Made by a program: the position numbers and the translations under genes
Part shown: positions 15,474 to 25,472 of the stretch, piece by piece
Layout: each line of letters opens with the position of its first letter
Position numbering within the stretch: position 1 is the stretch's first letter
Origin: JADZAI01 sp047602465
GTDB lineage: Bacteria > Pseudomonadota > Alphaproteobacteria > Micropepsales > Micropepsaceae
Reading direction: 5' to 3'
Length of the DNA stretch: 64,000 nucleotides
Assembly: GCA_047602465.1 (NCBI GenBank)
Contig: JASGHF010000001.1
Coordinates: forward strand, 992,001-1,056,000
Notes under the pieces: model-generated
What the model was told of the DNA's origin: nothing
Database searches by the model: none
The model's input: only the letters and a program-made list of their open reading frames with translations

Positions 15474-18400
15474 ATGCTGTCCACTCTTGCGGCGCGCCTG
15501 CGCGGTTTCGTGCGTGCGGGCCTCGCTCTGTTCGCCATGGGCGCCCTGGCGGCCCCCGCCCTCGCCTGGGACACCAACATCGCAGGCCCCTCGTCCCAGA
15601 ACGTCGTGGTGGGCACCGTCGGCGCGACGGTCGGCGTCACCTGGTCCACCAGCACCGGCGAGGTCTGGCCGCCCGGAACCCAGGTCGTCTGGTCGATGAT
15701 CAACGCGTCCGGCGCGGCCGTCGATACATCCTACGGCGCCCCCTGCGGCAACGGGACCGGCGACACGGAAATCGAGTTCGAACTACGCCTCCACCGTCTG
15801 CGGCTTCCGGGTCACCTACGCGACCGGCAGCTTCCAGCTTCGCGCCACGCCCAACGTGCCGGGCGCGACGCCCGTGACCTTCACCGTCATCGTCGTTCCG
15901 CCGTCGATCTCGATCAACGACGTCGTCCTCGCCGAGGGCAATAGCGGCACCTCGGTCCAGACCTTCACCGTCTCGCTGGACGGCCCCGCCCCGCCGGGCG
16001 GCGTCACCTTCGACATCGCGACCGCCGACGGCTCGGCCGTGACCACCGGCGCGGCGACGGCGGGCGGCTCGGACTATGTCGCCAAGTCGCTGACCGGCCA
16101 GACCATTCCGGCCGGCAACAGCAGCTACACCTTCACCGTCACCCAGAACGGCGACACCACGACCGAGGGGAACGACACGTTCCTCGTCAATATCTCCAAC
16201 GTCACCAACGCGACGATCGCCGACGGCCAGGGCGTCGGCACCATCAGCAATGACGACGCGGCGCCGTCCCTGACGATCAACGACGTCAGCCTCCTCGAAG
16301 GCAATAGCGGCACCACCAACGCGGTGTTCACGGTGACCGCCAGCAACACCACCATCCTGAATATGGGGGTGACCGTCAGCGCGGCCAGCGGCACCGCAAC
16401 CGCCGGCACCGACTTTACCGCCCTGTTCGGCGTCGTCACCATTCCGCCCGGCCAAACCACGACGACCGCCTATTTCGTCCCCGTCAACGGCGACATCGAC
16501 GTGGAGGACGACGAGACGTTCTTCGTCAACCTGACCAACCCGATCAACGCCACCATCGCCGACAACCAGGGCGTCGGGACGATCCTGAACGACGATTCCG
16601 TTCCCAACATCTCGATCAGCAACGCCACCGTCAACGAAGGCAATTCGGGCACGACGAGCGCCAATTTCACCGTCTCGCTGAACGCCGCCTCCTCGCAGCC
16701 CGTCAGCGTCTATTACGCCACCGCCTCGGGCACCGCGTCCGACACGTCCGATTTCGGGCCGCTCGCCGACACGCTCACCTTCACGCCCGGCCAGACCACC
16801 AAGACCATCACCGTCTTCGTCAACGGCGACACGACCTACGAGAACAACGAGACCTATACCGTCAACCTCTCCTCGCCGTCGGGCGGCGTGATCGCCGACA
16901 ATCAGGGCCTCGGCACGATCTCCAACGACGACGCGGCTCCCTCGCTCGCCATCAACGACGTCTCGGTCAGCGAAGCGGCCGGCACCGCCACGTTCACCGT
17001 CACCCGCACGGGCCCGACCGAAGTGGCGGCCACCGTCAACTACGCCACGGCCAACAACACGGCCACCGCGCCGTCCGACTATATCGCGACGTCCGGCACG
17101 CTCACCTTCGCGCCCAGCCTCGCGGCCAGCGCGACGCAGACCTTCTCCGTCGCGATCGTCAACGACACCGCGTTCGAGGGGAATGAGAGCTTCTACGTCA
17201 ATCTGTCCGCGCCCACCGCCGCGACCATCGCCGATGGCCAGGGCGTCGGGACGATCACCAATGACGACGTGGCGGTGTCGATCGCGCCCACCACGCTGCC
17301 CGGCGCAACGGCGGCCGTCGCCTACAGCCAGCAATTGACCGCCAGCGGCGGCGACAACGGGCCATATACCTATACGATCACCGCCGGCGCGCTGCCGGGC
17401 GGCATCGCCCTCTCGACCTCCGGCCTCATCTCCGGAACGCCCACCGCCGTCGGCGCCTTCAATTTCACCGTCACCGCGACGGACGGCGACGGCAATTCCG
17501 GCCTGCAGGCCTATTCGCTCGCCATCTCGCCGCCGGTCATCACGGTGAACCCGGGATCGATCCCCGGCGGCCAGTCCGGCGTCGCCTACAACCAGGCGTT
17601 CACCGCCACCGGCGGCAACACGCCCTACAGCTTCGCCGTCACCGCCGGCGCGCTGCCCGCCGGCCTCTCGCTGTCGTCCGGCGGCGTCCTCTCGGGCACG
17701 CCCACCGTCGACGGCACCTTCAATTTCACCGTCACCGCCTCCGACACGACCACCGGCGCCGCCGCGCCCTATGGCGGCAGCCGCGTCTATTCGCTGACCG
17801 TCATCCAGGCCGCGCCGACCTTCGCCGGCATCGCGCCGGCCAGCGGCCCGACCGCAGGCGGACAGAGCGTGACGATCACCGGCACGAACTTCCAGAACGC
17901 CAGCGCCGTCACTTTCGGCGGCACGACGGCGGCGTTCACCGTCACCTCGCCGACCTCGATCACCGCGACGACGCCCGCCCACGCGCAAGGCCCCGTCAAT
18001 GTGGTGGTGACGACGCCGGGCGGCGCCGCCACCGGCACGAACGCCTACACCTATATCGCGCCGGGCTTCGTGCGTTTCGCCATCAATGGCGGCGATGACG
18101 GCAGCTTCGTCTTCTCCTCCGCCACGCCGGGCCTCAACTTCACGGTCACCACCTCAGGCGGCTCAGGCTCCAGCGCCAATATCTCGCTGCCGCCCGGCAA
18201 CTACAGCGTCAGTTTCACGACGCCTGACGGAACGGGCCTCGCCTCCGCTTCGTGTTCGCCCGCCACCAGCTCGGTCAATGCCGATGCGAAGACCGCAGCG
18301 CTCGTCATCGCCTCGAACGTGACGACGGTCTGCACGCTCGAAGCGGTCGCCTCGCGCCGTCTCACCGTCGAAGCCCTCGGCGTGGCGCTCGACGCCTCCT

Positions 18401-19488
18401 CGCGGCTCATCATCGCCAATGCGCCCTCGCTCTCGCGCCGTATCGACCGCCTGAACGGCGGCGGGGCGAGCGACGGCTCGGCTTCGGCCTTCGGCAAGAC
18501 CTTCGCCTCGGGCCTGCCCTTCTCGGCCGATATCGGCGCGGACCAGGTCCGCTTCGCGATGAGCCTGTCGGGCCTGCGCAAGCAGGGCGACGCCGATCAC
18601 CGCTTCAACGCCGTGAACGACAATGGCGTCCCGGCCTCGCTCGCCGCCTCGGCTGCGCCCGCCTCCGGCCTCGCCGCGACGGCCGCCGGCGATGCCGCCG
18701 CCGCCATGACCGCACGCTCCGGCCCGCGCTTCGATGTCTGGGTCGAGGGACTGCTCGCCACCTTCGACGCGGCCGCCAATTCCGAAGGCTCCTTCGCCAT
18801 CGTCCATGCCGGGGCCGATTATCTCGTCTCCGACAATGTCCTCGTCGGCATCGGCCTCCAGGGCGACTGGCTCGACATGGACACCGCCACCGGCAATCTC
18901 GACAGTTCCGGCTGGCTCGCCGGCCCCTACTTCACCGCGCGTCTCGCCGACGGCCTCTATCTCGATGCCCGCGCGGCATGGGGCGGGGCCAATTTCGACG
19001 TCTCGCCCTTCGGCACCTATACCGACAAGGTCAGCTCCGACCGCGCGCTCTACTCCGCCGCGCTGATCGGCTCGTTCGAGATGGGCAATCTCACCATCCG
19101 TCCGGAAGGCCGCGTCACCTGGTACAAGGAAACCACCGAGGCCTATATCGACAGCCTCTCGGTCGCCATTCCCGAAGTGGAGATCAAGACCGGCGAGGTC
19201 AGCCTCGGCCCCGACTTCGAATGGACGCTGAAGCAGCAGAACGGCGGCGTCTTCATGCCGAAGATCGGCTTCGACCTCGTCTGGACCTTCCAGCAGGACA
19301 ACACCGCCACCCAGTTCACCGGCGCGCCGGGCCTCGACGAGACCGGCATGCGCGGCCGGGTGGAAGGCGGCCTCGCCTATATCGACCCGCGCGGCGTCGA
19401 GTTCGGCGGCTCGCTCTTCTATGACGGCATCGGCGGCGGCGACTATTCCGCCTGGGGCGGCTCCCTCAAACTCCGCTTCGGGTTCTAG
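15474..19488 (+). CDS. Large autotransporter-like surface protein with Calx-beta repeats, broken by a one-base frameshift near 15777
   Basis: ATG 15474 gives a signal peptide (GLALFAMGALAAPALA) and about 100 residues of mature protein. The frame then shifts: GAG-T-TCG at 15774-15780 has one extra T, after which frame +1 continues (SNYASTVCGFRVTYATGSFQ) to 19488. Without the extra base the product is about 1,337 residues. In the long open part (from GTG 15856) there are four Calx-beta repeats (each ending like GVGTISNDD; residues about 18-470), two He_PIG Ig-like repeats (473-651), an IPT/TIG domain (653-735), a beta domain (736-828) and an outer-membrane barrel (about 908-1210) ending LKLRFGF. 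As written, the export signal is separated from the rest. Confidence 0.85.
18385..19488 (+). repeat. Near-identical 1.1-kb segment, copy 1 (barrel end of adhesin 1)
   Basis: Aligns without gaps to 21787-22890 (offset 3402). By eye I count about 14 base differences, mostly silent; only Ser/Ala and Ala/Val changes were noticed. Upstream of this point the two genes diverge sharply. Confidence 0.9.
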
Positions 19489-19519
19489 GCCTCCGTCCGA
19501 CACACACCCACACCAGCAC

Positions 19520-19552
19520 AAAGGGGCGCGGCTCACGCCGCGCCCCTTTCAC
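19520..19552 (+). terminator. Terminator after adhesin 1
   Basis: A 12-bp perfect stem (AAAGGGGCGCGG at 19520-19531 with CCGCGCCCCTTT at 19538-19549) with a six-base loop, 32 bp after the stop. The following 190 bp before adhesin 2 contain a GTCATCCGCGGGCGCG-type repeat fragment and no gene. Confidence 0.8.
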
Positions 19553-19746
19553 ATCCAGCCCCCACACCCGTCCCCAAAAACACCTGTCATCCGCGGGCGC
19601 GAAGCGACCCCGGGGATCCATGCCAGAGTCCCCTCAGAACAACACACCCCACCCCACCTCGCCTCCCCCGAACCCCGCAGGGAACTTTGTGACTGGACGC
19701 ACCCGCCGTCTTTGTGAAATTCAGAGGCGCACATTCCGGGGGAATC

Positions 19747-22700
19747 ATGTTCGTCGCGTTTCTGGGCCGCCTGCGGCTCTGGCTGGCTATCGTCGCGTTC
19801 GCCGCCGTCACCGCGCCGCAGACCGCAGCTGCGGCCGATTTCGACTTCAACGTCGCCGCGGGAAATTTCATCCAGCACAGTTTCGGGTGCGGAAACTGCA
19901 ACGGTGAAACGATCACCTGGACGACCAGCGTGCCGCTGCCCCCCGGCGTCTCGCTTCAACCCAACCCCACCAACGGACCAGCCTTCGTCTACGTCCAGGG
20001 CGTGCCGACTGCGGTCGGGAGCACGAGTCTCTCCCTCATCGGCACCCGTCCCAACAGCAACACGGTCACGCTGACGATCGACTTCAACATCTCCGCGCCG
20101 AACGTCGCCCTCGCGCCGGCCAGCGGGTCACAGCTGCCCACCGGCCGCAAGAACGTCCCCGGCTACGGCCTGGAATTCACCGCCTCGGGCGGCAACGGCC
20201 CTTACACCTATTCGGTTTTCTCCGGCGCGCTGCCGCCCGGCCTGCTTCTGAACCAGGTGACCGGCGAGGTCACCGGCATCCCCACTCTCGCAGGCACCCA
20301 CAATTTCACGATCCGCGCCACCGACACGACCACCGGCCCCGGCGCGCCCTATGGCGTGACGCAGGCCTACCAGATCACCATCTTCGACACCGTCGCCATC
20401 ACCACGACCTCGCCCCTGCCCAACGCGGAGATCGGCGCCCCCTACAGCCAGCAGCTCACCGCATCCGGCGGCGATGGCGGGCCGTACACCTTCACGGGCA
20501 CCAACGTGCCCGCCGGCCTCAGCCTCTCCAGCACCGGCCTGCTCTCCGGCACGCCCACCGAAGCCGGTCCGTTCGTCTTCTCCGCCCAGGCCGTGGACCA
20601 GGGCGGCTATAACGGCGCCAAGGTCTTCCAGCTTGGCGTCGCGCCGCCTACCATCGACATCCAGCCTGCCACGCTGAACAACGCCACGGTCGGCGTCGCC
20701 TACAACCAGACGCTCGCGGCGGCGGGCGGCACCGCCCCCTATCAGTACGGCGTCACCGCCGGCGCGCTGCCGGCCGGCGTCACGCTGAACCCGACCACCG
20801 GCGCGCTCTCCGGCACCCCGACGGCAGGCGGCACCTTCAACTTCACCGTCGCAGCGGTCGATTCCTCCACCGGCGTCAACGCGCCGTTCTCGGCCTTCCG
20901 CAGCTACACCTGGACCGTCCAGGGTCCGGCGATGACGATTTCCCCGGCGGCGGGCGCGCTGCCCGCCGGCCAGCAGGCCGTCGCCTACAGCCAGACCTTC
21001 ACAGCCTCGGGCGGCATCACGCCTCACACCTACACGGTGTTCTCCGGCTCGCTCCCTCCCGGCGTGACCCTCAACCCCTCCACCGGCGTGCTTTCCGGCA
21101 CCCCCACCGGCTTCGGCGCCTTCTCCTTCACCATCCGCGCCACTGACAGCGCCACCGGCACCGGCCCCTTCTCGGTGGATCAGGCCTACACGCTGAATAT
21201 CCAGCAGGCCGTCCCCACGATCTCCAGCGTCGCGCCCACCAGCGGCACGACGGCGGGCGGGCAGACCGTGACGATCTTTGGCACGAACTTCCAGAACGTC
21301 ACCGGCGTCACCTTCGGCGGCGCGGCGGCGAGCTTCTCGCCGGTCAATGCCACCACCGTCACCGTGACGACCCCGGCCCATGCGGCGGGGCCGGTCGATG
21401 TGGTCGTCACCACCCCTGGCGGCGCCGCCACGCTGACGAACGCCTACACCTATATCGCCCCCGGCGCGGTCCGGTTCGTCATCAACTCCGGCGACGATAA
21501 CGGCAGCTTCGCCTTCACCTCCGCCACGCCGGGCCTCAACTTCACCGTCACCACCTCCGGCGGCACAGGCACCAGCCCGACCGTCACGCTCCAGCCGGGC
21601 AATTACGCTGCCGCCTTCACCGTGCCTGACGGTTTCGGTCTCAACGCCGCCTCCTGTTCGCCGTCCACCAGCACGGTGAACACCTCGGCCCACACAGCCG
21701 CGCTCGTCGTCGCCTCCAACGTCACCACCGTCTGCACCATCGAGGCCCTGGGCAGCCGCCGCGCGGCGGTCGAGATGCTGGGGACCGCGCTCGACGCCTC
21801 CTCGCGGCTCATCATCGCCAATGCGCCCTCGCTCTCGCGCCGCATCGACCGCCTGAACGGCGGCGGGGCGAGCGACGGCGCGGCCTCGGCCTTCGGCAAG
21901 ACCTTCGCCTCGGGCCTGCCCTTCTCGGCCGATATCGGCGCGGATCAGGTCCGCTTCGCGATGAGCCTGTCGGGCCTGCGCAAGCAGGGCGACGCCGATC
22001 ACCGCTTCAACGCCGTGAACGACAATGGCGTCCCGGCCTCGCTCGCCGCCTCGGCTGCGCCCGCCTCCGGCCTCGCCGCCACGGCCGCCGGCGATGCCGC
22101 CGCCGCCATGACCGCACGCTCCGGCCCGCGCTTCGATGTCTGGGTCGAGGGACTGCTCGCCACCTTCGACGCGGCCGCCAATTCCGAAGGCTCCTTCGCC
22201 ATCGTCCATGCCGGGGCCGATTATCTCGTCTCCGACAATGTCCTCGTCGGCATCGGCCTCCAGGGCGACTGGCTCGACATGGACACCGCCACCGGCAATC
22301 TCGACAGTTCCGGCTGGCTCGTCGGTCCCTACTTCACCGCGCGTCTCGCCGACGGCCTCTATCTCGATGCCCGCGCGGCATGGGGCGGAGCCAATTTCGA
22401 CGTCTCGCCCTTCGGCACCTATACCGACAAGGTCAGCTCCGACCGCGCGCTCTACTCGGCCGCGCTGATCGGTTCGTTCGAGATGGGCAATCTCACCATC
22501 CGTCCGGAAGGCCGCGTCACCTGGTACAAGGAGACGACCGAGGCCTATATCGACAGCCTCTCGGTCGCCATTCCCGAAGTCGAGATCAAGACCGGCGAGG
22601 TCAGCCTCGGCCCCGACTTCGAATGGACGCTGAAGCAGCAGAACGGCGGCGTCTTCATGCCGAAGATCGGCTTCGACCTCGTCTGGACCTTCCAGCAGGA

Positions 22701-22890
22701 CAACACCGCCACCCAGTTCACCGGCGCGCCGGGCCTCGACGAGACCGGCATGCGCGGCCGGGTGGAAGGCGGCCTCGCCTATATCGACCCACGCGGCGTC
22801 GAGTTCGGCGGCTCGCTCTTCTATGACGGCATCGGCGGCGGCGACTATTCCGCCTGGGGCGGCTCCCTCAAACTCCGCTTCGGGTTCTAG
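19747..22890 (+). CDS. Autotransporter-like surface protein with He_PIG repeats (adhesin 2)
   Basis: 1,047 residues from ATG 19747, chosen because GGGGGA precedes it and a clean signal peptide follows (WLAIVAFAAVTAPQTAAAA); an in-frame start at 19714 is possible. After a unique N-terminal domain with cysteines (HSFGCGNCNGETITW) come about four He_PIG Ig-like repeats (residues about 118-488, each with a GALPAGVTLNP / LSGTPT pattern), an IPT/TIG domain (488-573), a beta domain and a C-terminal outer-membrane barrel (about 745-1047, ending LKLRFGF). The architecture parallels adhesin 1 but lacks the Calx-beta repeats. The barrel should anchor it in the outer membrane with the repeats exposed. 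A terminator follows. Confidence 0.9.
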   Translation: MFVAFLGRLRLWLAIVAFAAVTAPQTAAAADFDFNVAAGNFIQHSFGCGNCNGETITWTTSVPLPPGVSLQPNPTNGPAFVYVQGVPTAVGSTSLSLIGTRPNSNTVTLTIDFNISAPNVALAPASGSQLPTGRKNVPGYGLEFTASGGNGPYTYSVFSGALPPGLLLNQVTGEVTGIPTLAGTHNFTIRATDTTTGPGAPYGVTQAYQITIFDTVAITTTSPLPNAEIGAPYSQQLTASGGDGGPYTFTGTNVPAGLSLSSTGLLSGTPTEAGPFVFSAQAVDQGGYNGAKVFQLGVAPPTIDIQPATLNNATVGVAYNQTLAAAGGTAPYQYGVTAGALPAGVTLNPTTGALSGTPTAGGTFNFTVAAVDSSTGVNAPFSAFRSYTWTVQGPAMTISPAAGALPAGQQAVAYSQTFTASGGITPHTYTVFSGSLPPGVTLNPSTGVLSGTPTGFGAFSFTIRATDSATGTGPFSVDQAYTLNIQQAVPTISSVAPTSGTTAGGQTVTIFGTNFQNVTGVTFGGAAASFSPVNATTVTVTTPAHAAGPVDVVVTTPGGAATLTNAYTYIAPGAVRFVINSGDDNGSFAFTSATPGLNFTVTTSGGTGTSPTVTLQPGNYAAAFTVPDGFGLNAASCSPSTSTVNTSAHTAALVVASNVTTVCTIEALGSRRAAVEMLGTALDASSRLIIANAPSLSRRIDRLNGGGASDGAASAFGKTFASGLPFSADIGADQVRFAMSLSGLRKQGDADHRFNAVNDNGVPASLAASAAPASGLAATAAGDAAAAMTARSGPRFDVWVEGLLATFDAAANSEGSFAIVHAGADYLVSDNVLVGIGLQGDWLDMDTATGNLDSSGWLVGPYFTARLADGLYLDARAAWGGANFDVSPFGTYTDKVSSDRALYSAALIGSFEMGNLTIRPEGRVTWYKETTEAYIDSLSVAIPEVEIKTGEVSLGPDFEWTLKQQNGGVFMPKIGFDLVWTFQQDNTATQFTGAPGLDETGMRGRVEGGLAYIDPRGVEFGGSLFYDGIGGGDYSAWGGSLKLRFGF
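21787..22890 (+). repeat. Near-identical 1.1-kb segment, copy 2 (barrel end of adhesin 2)
   Basis: Partner of 18385-19488; same length, no gaps seen. Identity extends through silent sites and stops at the stop codon. Confidence 0.9.
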
Positions 22891-22912
22891 GCACGCCAGA
22901 CCTTCCGACGGC

Positions 22913-22941
22913 AAAGGGCGCGGATAACTCCGCGCCCTTTT
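22913..22941 (+). terminator. Terminator after adhesin 2
   Basis: Stem AAAGGGCGCGGA (22913-22924), loop TAAC, TCCGCGCCCTTT then T. Sequence differs from the terminator of adhesin 1, so the duplication did not include it. Confidence 0.8.
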
Positions 22942-23004
22942 GCGTGTCTGCCTTGAGATCGATGGTTCGCCTCGCCCGGCGACGAGACCAACCACCGCAT
23001 CCGG

Positions 23005-23241
23005 TCAACGCTCCGGCAGGCCGCCCTCTATGGTCCAGATCGCATCCAGAACGCGCAGGACAATCAGCGTCTTGTCGCCTGAGGCCGTATCCCGCTGTAG
23101 AGAAAGCGCCTCGTCCGCCGCTGCCGCGCCATACGCTGTCACAAACGCGCTTGCGCACGCCATCAGCGCCGTCTCGTCTGAATCGGGCCTCAGCGCCGCG
23201 AATAAAGCCTGAGCAGAATCCCGCTCCCCCCTGTCTGCCAT
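23005..23241 (-). CDS. Small helical protein of unknown function, paralogue of the 14048-14329 product
   Basis: 78 residues, ATG at 23241. Helical throughout (DSAQALFAALRPDSDETALM, ending VLRVLDAIWTIEGG). The last 45 residues resemble those of the 93-residue protein at 14048-14329. The two genes face the same way and bracket the LysR-adhesin block. Not recognised as a known domain. Its reading frame is compact, with convergent adhesin 2 ending 115 bp away. Confidence 0.6.
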   Translation of the reverse strand: MADRGERDSAQALFAALRPDSDETALMACASAFVTAYGAAAADEALSLQRDTASGDKTLIVLRVLDAIWTIEGGLPER

Positions 23242-23409
23242 GCAGGGTCTTAAGCCAATGCCGGTCGATCGGAGCGCTCCAGCGTCCAGCCGCCGCTACC
23301 CCATCGTATCGGCGCGGCCCAACGTGCAGTGACCCGGAAACCATCCGCCATTGCGTTTCACTCCTCCAGCCAATCCGCTAGAACGTTCCCAGGCCACCGG
23401 AGTTCCGTC

Positions 23410-23985
23410 TTGAAGATATTGCTGAAATGGCTGAGCGCATTGGTCGTCGGCATCGCCATCGGCCTCGGCTCGCTCTGGTACATGGTCTTCAAGGCCAAGC
23501 CGCCTTCGTTCGCGGTCAACGGCATCTGGCGCACCAATCTCGACGCCGGCTCGGCGGCGAACGACGCCTATTCGCGGCTGCAGATCGCGGTCACCTCGAT
23601 CCTTGCCCTCAACCGCACCGAGACGATCTATTTCGAGGCGAACGCCGATGCCGAGGGCCAGCCCCTCACCGCCGCCTGCGACTACACGCTTCACGGCCCC
23701 GCGCCCGATGCGCGGTGGTGGTCCGTCACCGCCTACGGCCCCGACGACATGCTCATCCACTCGGCCAGCGACCGCTATTCCGCCAGCGCCGCCTCAGTCG
23801 AAACCGCCGCCGACGGCGCCATCTCCATCGCGCTGACGCCCGACGGCTCCGGCCCGAACGGCATCGCGACCGGCAATGACGGCTTCGTCCTGCTGCTCCG
23901 CCTCTACAACCCGTCCGACGCCGTCGCCGCCGCCCCCGATGCGGCGAAGCTTTTCGCCATCACCAAGGGGAACTGCCGCGCATGA
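23410..23985 (+). CDS. DUF1214 domain membrane-anchored protein
   Basis: 191 residues from TTG 23410 (GGAG eight bases upstream); the frame continues upstream but without plausible protein. One N-terminal membrane segment (LKWLSALVVGIAIGLGSLWY) precedes a DUF1214 domain: FAVNGIWRTNLDAGSAANDA, RWWSVTAYGPDDMLIHS, and the late LLLRLYNPSD. DUF1214 and DUF1254 proteins occur as pairs; their biochemical role is unknown. The stop overlaps the next start (ATGA), so both are one unit. Confidence 0.88.
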   Translation: MKILLKWLSALVVGIAIGLGSLWYMVFKAKPPSFAVNGIWRTNLDAGSAANDAYSRLQIAVTSILALNRTETIYFEANADAEGQPLTAACDYTLHGPAPDARWWSVTAYGPDDMLIHSASDRYSASAASVETAADGAISIALTPDGSGPNGIATGNDGFVLLLRLYNPSDAVAAAPDAAKLFAITKGNCRA

Positions 23986-24506
23986 GCTTCATTCGCTGGC
24001 TGATCGCCGTCGTCGTCATCGCCGCCCTCACGCATGGCGCGGCGCTCTATTTCGGACCCTCGCTCATCATGTCGCGGGTCACGGGCCGCATCGCCGAAAC
24101 GGCGGGCATGAACGCCATGCTCTACCCGCCGCGCCCCAATGCGGCGAACGACATCATCGTCCGCTCTTCGCCGGACCTGCTCTACAATATCTGCGCCTAT
24201 GACGTCAGCGAGAAGCCGCTGCTGCTCACCGCCGAAGTGCCGCCCGGCACCTACTGGTCGGCGGCGTTCTACGATCTCAACACCAACAACTACCGCGTCA
24301 TCAACGACGGACAGGCGACGACCGGCGGCATCCGCGTTCTGGTCGTGAAGTCCGGCACGCCGTCGGCCTCAACGCCTGCCGGGGCCGAGACCATCGCCTC
24401 GCCCACCGAGCGCGGCCTTGTCCTCATTCGCACGCTCATCAACGACGAAGCGAACTTCGCCGCCATCGACGAAGCCCGCAAAAAAGCCACCTGCCGCTCG
24501 CTCTGA
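23982..24506 (+). CDS. DUF1254 domain membrane-anchored protein
   Basis: 174 residues, ATG 23982 in ATGA overlap with the DUF1214 gene. An N-terminal membrane segment (WLIAVVVIAALTHGAALYF) is followed by a DUF1254 domain (SPDLLYNICAYDVSEKPLLL, PPGTYWSAAFYDLNTNNYRV). Partner of the preceding protein. An ABC importer gene follows after 11 bp, so transcription probably continues. Confidence 0.88.
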   Translation: MSFIRWLIAVVVIAALTHGAALYFGPSLIMSRVTGRIAETAGMNAMLYPPRPNAANDIIVRSSPDLLYNICAYDVSEKPLLLTAEVPPGTYWSAAFYDLNTNNYRVINDGQATTGGIRVLVVKSGTPSASTPAGAETIASPTERGLVLIRTLINDEANFAAIDEARKKATCRSL

Positions 24507-24517
24507 AAGAGACCGCC

Positions 24518-25471
24518 ATGCGCCTCATCCTCACCAAAGTTCTCGCTTTTGGCCTCGCTCTCGGTCTCGCCGCGCCCGCCATGGCGCTCGACAAGGTCCG
24601 CTTCGTCACCGACTGGAAAGCGCAGGCCGAACATGGCGGCTTCTATCAGGCGAAGGCCAAGGGCTATTACGAGGAAGAGGGCCTCGACGTCGAAATCATC
24701 CAGGGCGGCGCGTCGGTGAACGTGCCGCTGCTGCTCGGCTCCGAACAGGCCGAATTCGGCATCGGCTCCAACAGCTTCATCCCGCTCAACATGGTGGCCG
24801 AAGATGTGCCCGTGGTCGCCGTCGCCGCGATCTTCCAGAAAGACCCCCAGGTTCTCATCACCCACCCGCGCGACGACGTGAAGTCCATCGCCGACATGAA
24901 GGGCAAGCCCATCATGATCTCCGATGCTGCGGCGGGCGCGTACTGGATCTGGCTGAAGGCGACCTTCGGCTTCGACGACAGCCAGATCCGCAAATACACC
25001 TACAATCTCGCGCCCTTCCTCACCGACGAAACCGCCATCCAGCAGGGCTACATCACGTCGGAGCCGTTCCAGATCGAAAAGGAAGGCGGCTTCAAGCCGC
25101 AGCTCTTCCTGCTCGCGGACGAGGCCTATCCCTCCTACGCCAACCTCATCCTCGCGACCGACAAGATCGCGATGGAGCGCCCGCTTCTCGTCGCCAAATT
25201 CGTGCGCGCCTCGATCCGCGGCTGGGTCGACTATCTCTCCGGCGACGCCGCGCCCGGCAACGCCCTCATCAAGGCCGACAACCCTGAGATGACCGACGAA
25301 ATCCTCGCCAACGCCATCGCCAAAATGAACGAGTACAAGCTGGTGGGCGACAAGCCCGGCGAGATGACCGACGCGCGCTGGCAGGACTTCTTCGACGTCA
25401 TGTCGAAGAACGGCGTCTACAAGGCCGATCTCGACTGGAAGCGCGCTTTCACGACGGTCTTCCTGCAATAG
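24518..25471 (+). CDS. ABC transporter substrate-binding protein, NMT1/THI5-like (SsuA/ThiY type)
   Basis: 317 residues with signal peptide (LILTKVLAFGLALGLAAPAMA). The start of the mature protein, KVRFVTDWKAQAEHGGFYQA then GYYEEEGLDVEIIQGG, is diagnostic of the NMT1/THI5 periplasmic family, which binds pyrimidine precursors of thiamin, riboflavin, taurine or nitrate-type ligands. The ligand cannot be told from sequence alone; the WKAQAEHGGFY motif leans to the pyrimidine-precursor group. ATPase and permease genes follow directly, completing an importer. Confidence 0.9.
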   Translation: MRLILTKVLAFGLALGLAAPAMALDKVRFVTDWKAQAEHGGFYQAKAKGYYEEEGLDVEIIQGGASVNVPLLLGSEQAEFGIGSNSFIPLNMVAEDVPVVAVAAIFQKDPQVLITHPRDDVKSIADMKGKPIMISDAAAGAYWIWLKATFGFDDSQIRKYTYNLAPFLTDETAIQQGYITSEPFQIEKEGGFKPQLFLLADEAYPSYANLILATDKIAMERPLLVAKFVRASIRGWVDYLSGDAAPGNALIKADNPEMTDEILANAIAKMNEYKLVGDKPGEMTDARWQDFFDVMSKNGVYKADLDWKRAFTTVFLQ

Positions 25472-25472
25472 C

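Noticed and set aside
15774..15780. Programmed +1 frameshift in adhesin 1
   Set aside because: No slippery run or following stop typical of such sites; a simple one-base insertion explains it. Kept only as an option in the findings.
15700..17988. 762-codon minus-strand frame opposite adhesin 1
   Set aside because: Low-complexity Gly/Arg/Asp product caused by the repeated Calx-beta code on the plus strand.
20128..22995. 955-codon minus-strand frame opposite adhesin 2
   Set aside because: Same reason; no domain or start signal, while the plus strand encodes a signal peptide, repeats and barrel.
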